Assembly: GCA_024330185.1 (NCBI GenBank)
Contig: JANDLV010000006.1
Span: forward strand, 1-64,000
DNA length: 64,000 nucleotides
Direction of reading: 5' to 3'
Source: Candidatus Siliceabacter maunaloa
Lineage (GTDB): Bacteria; Actinomycetota; Thermoleophilia; Solirubrobacterales; Solirubrobacteraceae
The translations under genes and the position numbers were made by a program. This document shows, piece after piece, positions 1 through 6,946 of this stretch. The number at the start of each line of letters is the position of its first letter. Position 1 is the stretch's first letter. Under the pieces are notes generated by a model. The model did not search any database. It saw only the letters and a list, made by a program, of their open reading frames with translations, and was not told the origin of the DNA.

Positions 1-41
1 GTCGCCGTCTGAGCGTCCTCACGCCATGTCATCCACAACAT

Positions 42-785
42 TTGACAATAACTCCGGGTTTAGAGGCCGTACCGCGAAGGGGCCAGGCACCGAGATCTCT
101 TCAGTGCATAGACGGCACCGACAGCGATGGCTCGTCAGGGCCCGGGGCTATGCTCGTCTTTCGAGAGTGTCAACCGAAAAGGGTTTTCTTGCCCCGCGTT
201 CATCCGTCCAGGCCGCCCGGCGCCAGCGCGTCGCGTGGCGGCAGATCGCCGGTCTCCGCGGAGGGCGAGGCGAGCGGCACTCGGGTTCCCGAGGATGAGG
301 GCGTCGAGCTGCGCCGCACGGTCGACGGCAAGGGCGATGGGGTTCTGGCGACACGCCCGTTCGCGGCCGGCGCGACCGTCATGGTCGGCTTCCTGATCGG
401 GGCGCTGACGGGCAACGACTCGCACGCGACGCAGGTCGGTCCCGGCCGCTGGGCGCGCCACGGTGGCCTGGAACCGAAGGTCAACCACTCCTGCGACCCC
501 AACTGCGGTGTGCGCCTCAACGACGGGCAGGCGTTCGACTTCGTCGCGCGCCAGCCGATCTGCGCCGGGCAGGAGCTGACGTTTGACTACGCGATGCGCA
601 ACTTCACGATCGATCACTTCCCGGCCGTGTGCCTGTGCGGTGCCGCGCGGTGCCGCGGCTCGGTCACCGGCTGGAAGAACCTGCCCGCCGCGCGCAAGGA
701 CGACTACGGCGAGCTCGTCGCGCCGTACCTGCGCACGATGGACGACGAGACCTGGTGGGCGCTCCGGAAAGGCGCCGGCGGCTGA
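42..785 (+). CDS. SET-domain protein, putative protein-lysine methyltransferase
   Basis: The C-terminal two thirds is a SET domain. NHSCDPN (residues 148-154 from the first ATG) and ELTFDYAM (178-185) form the SAM and lysine pockets, and a Cys-rich post-SET segment, CLCGAARCRGSVTGW (197-211), follows. The family transfers methyl groups from SAM to lysines; the bacterial target is unknown. The start is uncertain. The first 85 residues look like non-coding sequence, and the only other upstream ATG in frame is at 150, with no ribosome site. The domain may therefore have lost its native N-terminus, as its two downstream neighbours have. Domain call firm, start and activity doubtful. Confidence 0.7.
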   Translation: MTITPGLEAVPRRGQAPRSLQCIDGTDSDGSSGPGAMLVFRECQPKRVFLPRVHPSRPPGASASRGGRSPVSAEGEASGTRVPEDEGVELRRTVDGKGDGVLATRPFAAGATVMVGFLIGALTGNDSHATQVGPGRWARHGGLEPKVNHSCDPNCGVRLNDGQAFDFVARQPICAGQELTFDYAMRNFTIDHFPAVCLCGAARCRGSVTGWKNLPAARKDDYGELVAPYLRTMDDETWWALRKGAGG

Positions 786-1221
786 CGGCGCAGCGAGCGT
801 CTCAGGTGCCGAGGGTGTCTTCGACTTCCTCGCCGACGGCGAGAACGACAAGCGCTTCAGCAAACGCATCATCGAGATCGCCAAGACGACCGACGTGCCG
901 CCCAGCGTCGGCACGATCTACCGCAGCGCGGCGCGTGACTTCGGACGCACCGCCACCCACGAGTTCGAGATCACCGCGTTTGAGCGCCCGACCCGCATCC
1001 GCTGGCGAGAGCTCTCCAAAGGGCCGGTCGTCGTCAGCGAAGGCGGTTACGAACTGCGCGAGCAAGGTGCCGGGACGAAGCTGACCTTCCTGACCTTCCA
1101 CGGCGACCTCGAGGGGCACGGAGTCGGCAGGGTCATCCTCGGGTTCGTCTCCTGGAGGGTCCGCGCCGGGTTCCCCGAGTTCGCACAGAGAATCAAGGAC
1201 ACGATCGAAGCAAACATCTGA
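784..1221 (+). pseudogene. SRPBCC (polyketide cyclase/START-like) gene lacking a start
   Basis: About 145 codons read as an SRPBCC lipid/hydrophobic-ligand binding protein: VFDFLADGEND near the front, FEITAFERPTRIRW in the middle, GYELREQGAGTKLTF and a closing amphipathic helix. Intact family members start about 15 residues before the VFDFLAD helix with a short beta strand. Here the frame enters that helix straight after the stop of the SET gene, with no ATG, GTG or TTG nearby; the frame upstream is antiparallel noise within the SET gene. The 5' end seems deleted, joining the remnant to the SET gene. Family call from motif memory; pseudogene status is inference. Confidence 0.6.
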
Positions 1222-1515
1222 CCGCCCGTGGTGGGCCGGCATCGGGTCCCGGGAAGGTCCCACGAACCGATCAGCGACGCACGGCGACTAACGCATAGCG
1301 TTGTCCAGCGCACAGTTGTGGTCGGAACCCCAGCCTGTCGTCCTCTTGCAGGGCGCTGGGCCGGGGGTTCGGTTCCGCAGCCGGGGGGGCTCGTGATCGG
1401 AGTCCCTGCATGCTTGGCAGCCGGCCGCTCGAGCAGCGCCGGATCTGAAGGGGGGCGAGAGCGGAGCGGGCATAACGCCCGACGCACACGAAGCACACGA
1501 GCCGGCCGTTGGTCG

Positions 1516-1866
1516 CTGTCAGCAGCGATCTCGACTGCCTTCCTTGGTCTGCTGCGCGAGTACACCGGGCGCGGCCCGACCCGGGCGCGCACGACGATCC
1601 GTGCGGACACGATCGTGGTGACGCTGCGCGACAGCCTGACCAAGGCCGAGCGCACGCTCGCCGCTCGCGGCCAGGCGACCGAGGTGCTGGCGATGCGCCG
1701 CGCGTTTCAGAACACGATGCGCGACGACTTCATCGCGGCTGTCCAGGAGCTGACCGGACGCAGCGTGGAGGCGTTTCTCAGCGACAACCTGCATGACCCC
1801 GACGTCGCCGTCGAGATCTTCCTGATGGCCCCCAGCGACAACAACGGTGCGGGAGCGATGAGATGA
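1516..1866 (+). pseudogene. MpsC/DUF2294 domain gene with replaced 5' end
   Basis: From about 1516 the frame reads AISTAFLGLLREYTGRGPT, then a strand ending TLRDSLTKAERTL, then FLSDNLHDPDVAVEIFLMAP, the layout of the DUF2294/MpsC domain (first described in a sodium-translocating membrane-potential system). The domain is nearly full length (about 115 residues) but no ATG, GTG or TTG lies in frame close before it. The nearest ATG (1228) would add 95 Arg/Gly-rich residues unlike any domain. A CTG at 1516 is the only near-cognate start at the expected place. Its stop overlaps the ATG of a second copy by four bases. Confidence 0.6.
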
Positions 1867-2113
1867 CCGGGCGCGACGAGCCGGGCATCGATCGCGCCGC
1901 GATTGCCTGATCGAGTTCGGGCACGGCCGCCTGGTGCACGAGATGCGCCACGCCGTGCAGACCGCCGAGGCCTCGACGTTCACGGCTGTCGTGGAACGCG
2001 AGACCGGCCGCAGGGTCGTGGCGTTCTCCAGCCACACCCACCTCGACCCGCCGTTCGCCGCTGAGCTCTTTCGCCTCGGCCCGCAGACCGCGCACCCAAT
2101 CGAACCGCAGTAA
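1863..2113 (+). pseudogene. second MpsC/DUF2294 copy, frameshifted with internal deletion
   Basis: An ATG at 1863 overlaps the upstream stop (ATGA), the normal coupling between paired genes. It opens MTGRDEPGIDRAAIA and then hits TGA at 1908-1910. In another frame, 1907-2113 reads LIEFGHGRLVHEMRHAVQ, then a strand with ETGRRVVAFSSHTHLDP and AELFRLGP, clearly the C-terminal half of a DUF2294 domain. About 40-50 central residues are missing and the frame has shifted, so this copy is dead. The arrangement suggests an original tandem DUF2294 gene pair. Confidence 0.6.
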
Positions 2114-2424
2114 CGCACGCTGGGTTCTGCTCAGCGCCTGGGTAACCAGATCGCTGCGATACGCCACGGGCTGCTGCAAACCGCAGCGATCCGCCTGGCA
2201 CTGACGGACTGTCCGTGATGGGCATGCTGCGCGTCTCTGAGGGCGCCCCAGCACGACGCGCGCCGGCCGCGCGAGACCCGTTGCCCCTAACCGACGTTAG
2301 AGGACGCATTGTTGTCCACTTTGGCGGCGTTACTCAGACGACCCCGCGGTGGCGACGTGGCCGGCCGCTCGAGGCGTGGAGGTCTGACCCCCCGGCCTCG
2401 CAGACGACCCGGTGCCGGCGCGCT
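2114..2424. other. 311 bp without a recognisable gene
   Basis: No frame on either strand shows a protein family I recognise, and no tRNA or clear hairpin is visible. It separates the decayed DUF2294 pair from the end of the thioredoxin-like gene on the other strand, and may be further debris of the degraded patch. Confidence 0.5.
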
Positions 2425-2955
2425 TCAGACGCGCCACTTGACCGAGCACCCGCGCGGACGGGTCTCGGCGTTGGCGACGCCACGGCCGGCCAGGACGTCG
2501 TCCAGGGCGGCGCGCAGCCATGCGGCGTTCTCGCCCGGCTCCTCATGGTCCCCGTCGGGCGCGCCGCGGTAGGCGAGGCGGTGCTCGGCGTCGAAGACGA
2601 ACACGTGCGGGGTGACCTGGGCGCCCAGCGCCGCGGCCGCGGCCTGGTCGGCGTCGTGCAGGTAGGGGATCGGCCAGGCCTGGTCGCGCACGAACTGGCG
2701 CATGCGCTCCGGGGAGTCGGCGGGGTAGCGGTCGGCGTCGTTGGCGTTGAGCTGGAGGAAGCGCACGCCGCGGGGCGCGTAGTCGTCGGCCACGTCGCGC
2801 AGGCGGGGGTTCCAGGCGATGACGTAGGGACAGTGGTTGCACGTGACGGTGACCACCGTGGCGGGCGGCGGCGAATCGGCGGGCACCGCGTGCTCGCGGC
2901 CCTCCGTGTCGGGAAGCGCGAAGGCGGGGATCTGGTCGCCGAGGGCGAGGGTCAT
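2425..2955 (-). CDS. thioredoxin-fold protein with CNHC motif
   Basis: 176 residues with the peroxiredoxin/TlpA-like thioredoxin fold. The N-terminus has GDQIPAFALPDTEGR, the active-site segment is VTVTCNHCPYVIAW (Cys39 and Cys42), and VTPHVFVFDAEHRLAYRG supplies the cis-Pro strand. The C-terminus ends with a conserved-looking GCSVKWRV. No signal peptide, so a cytoplasmic thiol-disulfide or peroxide-linked protein is likely. Its ATG overlaps the stop of the small Cys protein upstream (ATGA), so the two are probably co-translated. The precise substrate is unknown. Confidence 0.8.
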   Translation of the reverse strand: MTLALGDQIPAFALPDTEGREHAVPADSPPPATVVTVTCNHCPYVIAWNPRLRDVADDYAPRGVRFLQLNANDADRYPADSPERMRQFVRDQAWPIPYLHDADQAAAAALGAQVTPHVFVFDAEHRLAYRGAPDGDHEEPGENAAWLRAALDDVLAGRGVANAETRPRGCSVKWRV

Positions 2956-3149
2956 GCTGGGTCCTCCTCGTTGCGGGAAGCGGCGTCGGACTGCTCATAC
3001 CCCGGGCAGCGCTCGACCGGCACGCGGGGGTAGCGCGGGTAGGCGGGGTCCTCGCGCGATCTGCGGCACAGCGAGAAGCTCGAGCCGCGCGTCGTGCGTA
3101 CCACCTGCTGGTGGACGCACGTGTCGCACAGACCAGCGGGGACGGACAC
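2952..3149 (-). CDS. small four-Cys conserved protein
   Basis: A GTG start at 3149 gives 65 residues. The core is LCDTCVHQQVV, then RGSSFSLCRRS, then YPRYPRVPVERCPGYE: four cysteines spaced like a small zinc- or cluster-binding knuckle. I recall short uncharacterised proteins of this shape in actinobacteria, but cannot name a family. The frame is open farther upstream, but the extra residues are low-quality Pro/Gly sequence. Its TGA overlaps the next gene by four bases, which ties it to the thioredoxin-fold protein and fits a redox or metal role by inference only. Confidence 0.5.
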   Translation of the reverse strand: MSVPAGLCDTCVHQQVVRTTRGSSFSLCRRSREDPAYPRYPRVPVERCPGYEQSDAASRNEEDPA

Positions 3150-3252
3150 GACCGCAGAGCCTATGAGAGAGACAGCCGGGGGGCCCGGCTCAGGCAGCGA
3201 CGTCTCTTGCCCTCGCCACCCCGGGCCGCGGAGCTCGGCTTGGCCCTTGACC

Positions 3253-3266
3253 TCAAGCATGCTTGA
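3253..3266. promoter_or_regulatory. 14-bp palindrome upstream of ABC exporter
   Basis: TCAAGCATGCTTGA is a perfect palindrome about 50 bp before the -10 box of the ABC exporter operon and about 100 bp before the divergent small Cys gene. MarR-type repressors, which often control exporters, bind sites of this general shape. No regulator gene is adjacent, so the role is inferred. Confidence 0.35.
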
Positions 3267-3315
3267 AGATGCATGATGGGCCCATGACCCCCGCGGAGTT
3301 CGTTGCGCCGGCAAC

Positions 3316-3321
3316 TACACT
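3316..3321 (+). promoter_or_regulatory. leaderless -10 box of ABC exporter (TACACT)
   Basis: TACACT lies exactly six bases before the ATG at 3328, so transcription should begin at or next to the start codon. No Shine-Dalgarno sequence is present. The same TACACT-N6-start layout recurs at 18742-18730 and 22945-22933 on the other strand. Confidence 0.5.
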
Positions 3322-3327
3322 GCTCTG

Positions 3328-5070
3328 ATGGCCGTTTTCCGCCGTCTGCTCGGGTTCCTGCGCCCCTACCGGGGCGCCGTCGCCTTGTCGGCGCTCCTGG
3401 CCGCGCTGGCCACCGCGGCGACGGTGTCGATCCCCTGGCTCACGGGCCGGGCGGTCGACGCCGTCCAGGACGGCGCGCGCAGCGAGCTGACGACGATCGC
3501 GCTCGCCGTGGCGGGCGCCGGCGTGCTGCGCCTCGTGTTGACCGTCGCGCGCCGGTTGGTCGCCGGGCGCGTGTCGCTGAGCGTCCAGGTAGACCTGCGC
3601 GAGCGGCTGCACACTCACCTGCTCGGGCTGGAGCTGGCCTTCTTCGACGGGCAGCAGACCGGCCAGCTCATGTCGCGCGCGACCGTCGACCTGCAGTCGG
3701 TGCGCTTCTTCCTGGGCTACGGCCTGGTGTTCATCCTCCAGGCCGCCCTGACCATCGCGCTGGCCGCGGTGGCCATGGTGATCATCCAGCCCGGCCTGGC
3801 CGCCATCGCGCTGGCGCCGGTGCCCTTCGTGGTGTGGGCCTCCTTCCGTTACGGGCGGCAGGCGCGCCCGGCGCTGCAGGAGGTCCAGCAGCGCATCGGC
3901 GAGCTGACCGCCGACGTCGAGGAGAACGTCTCGGGCGTCCGCGTGGTCAAGGCCTTCGCGCGCGAGGCCCGCCAGTACGGACGCTTCGAGCGCTCCGTGG
4001 GCCGGGTCTTCGGCCAGTCCATGATCTCCACGCGCCTGCGCGCGTTCTACGACCCGTTCCTCGGGTTCCTGCCCCAGCTCGGGCTGGCTGCGGTCCTCCT
4101 GGTCGGGGGACGCCAATACGTGAACGGATCGCTCACGCTGGGCGACTTCACCACCTTCTACACGCTGCTGCTCATGCTCATCGGGCCCATGCGCAGCCTG
4201 GGCACGACGCTGGGCCTGGCCCAGCGGGCCACCGCCTCGGGCGCGCGCGTCTTCGAGCTACTGGACCGCGCGCCGGGCATGGTCGCTCCCGTCACGCCGC
4301 GAGCGCTGCCCGAAGGCGGCGGCGGACGGATCGAGCTGCGCGACGTCACCCTGCACTACGACGGCGCCTCGCTGCCTGCCCTGCGGGGGCTGGACCTCGA
4401 CGTGGCCCCGGGAACGACCCTCGCGCTCGTGGGCGCCACCGGCTCGGGCAAGACCAGCCTGGTCAGCCTGCTCTCGCGGCTGTACGAGCCGCAGGAGGGC
4501 GCGGTCCTGCTAGACGGCGTGGACGTGCGCGAGGTCGATCCGACCGCGCTGCGCGGCGAGATCGCCGTCGTGGACGACTCCCCCTTCCTCTTCTCGGCCA
4601 CCGTGGCGCAGAACATCGCCTACGCGCGGCCCGACGCGACGCGCGAGGAGGTCGAGGCCGCCGCGCGCCGCGCGCAGGCCGACGGCTTCGTCCGGGAGCT
4701 GCCCGAGGGCTACGACACCCGGGTGGGCGAGCGCGGGCTCACGCTGTCGGGCGGCCAGCGTCAGCGCCTGGCCATCGCCCGCGCGCTGGTCACCGACCCG
4801 CGCGTGCTCATCCTCGACGACGCCACCTCGAGCGTGGACGCCTCGACCGAGCAGGCGATCAAGGCAGCACTGCGGGAGGTCATGGAGGGCCGCACCACGG
4901 TGGTCATCGCCCATCGCCTGTCGACCATCGCGCTGGCCGACGAGATCGCCGTCCTGGAGGGCGGGCGGATCGCCGCCCGCGGCGACCACGCGGCCCTCCT
5001 GGCCGCCTCCCCCCTGTATCGCGAGATCGTCGAGACCGAGCTGGCGGGGCGCGAGGAGGTGGCGGCGTGA
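3328..5070 (+). CDS. ABC exporter half-transporter, degenerate-site subunit
   Basis: 580 residues: six membrane helices (about 1-310), then an ATPase domain. Walker A is GATGSGKTS (368-376), the signature LSGGQRQ is near 473, Walker B is VLILDDATSS (493-502), and the switch His is in VVIAHRLS. The catalytic Glu after Walker B is replaced by Asp (498). In heterodimeric exporters such as TM287/288 this marks the subunit whose own ATP site is degenerate. The next gene, overlapping by four bases, is the canonical partner. The pair probably exports a lipid, drug or peptide; the sequence does not show which. Confidence 0.92.
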   Translation: MAVFRRLLGFLRPYRGAVALSALLAALATAATVSIPWLTGRAVDAVQDGARSELTTIALAVAGAGVLRLVLTVARRLVAGRVSLSVQVDLRERLHTHLLGLELAFFDGQQTGQLMSRATVDLQSVRFFLGYGLVFILQAALTIALAAVAMVIIQPGLAAIALAPVPFVVWASFRYGRQARPALQEVQQRIGELTADVEENVSGVRVVKAFAREARQYGRFERSVGRVFGQSMISTRLRAFYDPFLGFLPQLGLAAVLLVGGRQYVNGSLTLGDFTTFYTLLLMLIGPMRSLGTTLGLAQRATASGARVFELLDRAPGMVAPVTPRALPEGGGGRIELRDVTLHYDGASLPALRGLDLDVAPGTTLALVGATGSGKTSLVSLLSRLYEPQEGAVLLDGVDVREVDPTALRGEIAVVDDSPFLFSATVAQNIAYARPDATREEVEAAARRAQADGFVRELPEGYDTRVGERGLTLSGGQRQRLAIARALVTDPRVLILDDATSSVDASTEQAIKAALREVMEGRTTVVIAHRLSTIALADEIAVLEGGRIAARGDHAALLAASPLYREIVETELAGREEVAA

Positions 5071-6926
5071 CGCCCGGAGACGGGGGCGGGCAGACCCTGG
5101 ACGCGGTCGACGATCGCCGGGAGCGCGCGCGCCTGGGCAAGGAGGAACTGCGCAGGCGCCTGCGGTCCACGGGCGGGCGCGGCCGCAAGCTCCGCGGGCT
5201 CGCGGCGCTCCTGCGCCCCTACCGCGGCCGGCTGATCCTCATGGTGCTCGCGCTGATCGCGGCCACAGCGGCCGCGCTGGCCCCTCCGCCGCTGGCCGCG
5301 CTGGCCATCGACGAGGGCCTGGTGCCCGGCGACATCGGGACGCTGAACCTCGTCGTCCTGGGCTTCGTGGCCGCCGCGCTCGTGTTCTGGGGCGCCACCT
5401 CCGCGCAGACCTATCTCGTGGGGTGGGTGGGCCAGCGGGCGCTGGCCGACCTGCGCCTGCGCGTGTTCCGCCACCTCCAGGAGCTATCGGTCGGCTTCTA
5501 CGAGCGCAACCGCGCCGGGGTGCTCATATCGCGCCTGACCAACGACGTGCAGGCGCTGGACCGTCTGGTGACCGACAGCATCGTGACGCTCTTCCAGGCG
5601 TCGCTGACCCTGATCGGGACGATCGTAATCCTGCTCTTCCTCGACGTCGAGCTTGCCCTGCTGACCTTCCTCGTGCTGCCGCTGATGGCCCTGGCCTCGC
5701 TGGTCTTCCGCCTGGCCTCGGTCGACGCCTACCGGCGCACGCGCGAAACCATCGGAGCGGTCACCGCCTCGCTGCAGGAGACGCTGTCGGGGATCCGCGT
5801 GGTGCGCACGTTCGGCCGCGAGCGCGATCATCGTGAGCGCTTCGCCGACTTCAACGAGGCCAACCGGGAGGCCAACATGAAGACCGTCAATCTCAACGCC
5901 GCCTACTTCCCGGCCGTAGAGGGGCTCAACGCGCTGGCCACGCTGGGGATCCTGCTCTACGGCGGCGCACAGGCCATCGAGGGGGACATCACGATCGGCG
6001 TGCTGGTGGCCTTCGTGGCGGCGCTCAACGGCTTCTTCGACCCGATCCAGCAGCTCTCCCAGGTCTACACGACCTACCAGTCGGGCATGGCCGCCCTGGA
6101 CAAGATCTTCGAGCTCCTGGACACGGAGCCCGACCTGGTGGACGCGCCCGACGCGCGCGAGCTGCCGCGGCCGCTGCGCGGGGAGGTCGTCTTCGAGGGT
6201 GTCTCCTTCGCCTACCGCACCGACGAGGGCGACTGCGCCCTGGCCCTGGACGACGTGACGCTCCACGTCCCGCCGGGGCAGACGGTCGCGCTGGTCGGGC
6301 AGACCGGCGCCGGCAAGTCCACGCTGATCAAGCTCGTGGCCCGGTTCCACGATCCCACGCAGGGGCGCGTGCTGGTCGACGGGCACGACCTGCGCGAGGT
6401 GCGCGCCGCCTCCCTGCGCACGCAGTTGGGCATCGTGTCCCAGGAGGGCTTCCTGTTCAGCGGCACCGTGCGCGACAACGTGGCCTTCGCCCGCGAGGAG
6501 GCGACCAGCGATGAGGTGTGGGCGACGCTGCGCGACGTGGGCGCACAGGACTTCGTGGCCGCGCTGCCCGGCGGGCTGGACACCGAGATCGGCGAGCGTG
6601 GCGTCCAGCTCTCGGCGGGCCAGCGCCAGCTCGTGGCCTTCGCGCGGGCGCTGCTGGCCGACCCCCGCATCCTCGTGCTCGACGAGGCGACCTCCAACGT
6701 GGACCTGCACACCGAGGCGCGCATCGAGCAGGGCCTGCGCCGCCTCCTGGCCGGCCGCACGGCCATCGTCATCGCCCACCGGCTGTCCACGATCCGCCGC
6801 GCCGGCCACATCGTGGTTCTCGACCACGGGCGCATCGTGGAGCAGGGCACCCACGACGAGCTGCTGGCCGCCCGCGGAGCGTTCTGGCGCCTGCACAGCG
6901 ACTGGATGGAGCAGGGCGCGGCGTAG
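5067..6926 (+). CDS. ABC exporter half-transporter, canonical-site subunit
   Basis: GTG at 5067 overlaps the previous TGA (GTGA), giving 619 residues. After a charged N-terminal stretch of about 45 residues come six membrane helices and an ATPase domain: Walker A GQTGAGKST (411-419), Walker B ILVLDEATSN with catalytic Glu540, and HRLSTI. The signature is LSAGQRQ rather than LSGGQ. That loop faces the partner ATP site, whose Walker B is also altered, so both deviations fall on the same composite site. The reading frame is open back to 3303, but that part is only the shadow of the first gene. Confidence 0.93.
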   Translation: MTPGDGGGQTLDAVDDRRERARLGKEELRRRLRSTGGRGRKLRGLAALLRPYRGRLILMVLALIAATAAALAPPPLAALAIDEGLVPGDIGTLNLVVLGFVAAALVFWGATSAQTYLVGWVGQRALADLRLRVFRHLQELSVGFYERNRAGVLISRLTNDVQALDRLVTDSIVTLFQASLTLIGTIVILLFLDVELALLTFLVLPLMALASLVFRLASVDAYRRTRETIGAVTASLQETLSGIRVVRTFGRERDHRERFADFNEANREANMKTVNLNAAYFPAVEGLNALATLGILLYGGAQAIEGDITIGVLVAFVAALNGFFDPIQQLSQVYTTYQSGMAALDKIFELLDTEPDLVDAPDARELPRPLRGEVVFEGVSFAYRTDEGDCALALDDVTLHVPPGQTVALVGQTGAGKSTLIKLVARFHDPTQGRVLVDGHDLREVRAASLRTQLGIVSQEGFLFSGTVRDNVAFAREEATSDEVWATLRDVGAQDFVAALPGGLDTEIGERGVQLSAGQRQLVAFARALLADPRILVLDEATSNVDLHTEARIEQGLRRLLAGRTAIVIAHRLSTIRRAGHIVVLDHGRIVEQGTHDELLAARGAFWRLHSDWMEQGAA

Positions 6927-6946
6927 CCGCTGGTCGCAGCCCAGCG

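Noticed and set aside
1222-1515. Start of the first DUF2294 gene at ATG 1228
   Set aside because: It would add 95 residues of Arg/Gly-rich sequence unlike the family; more likely the true 5' end is lost.
2215-3033. Plus-strand 272-codon frame opposite the thioredoxin-like gene
   Set aside because: Val/Gly/Arg-rich shadow with no domain; the minus strand has the CNHC thioredoxin motif.
3303-6926. One continuous 1207-codon plus-strand frame across both ABC genes
   Set aside because: The part before 5067 is Arg/Pro/Gly-rich shadow of the first ABC gene; the second gene starts at GTG 5067 with a GTGA overlap.
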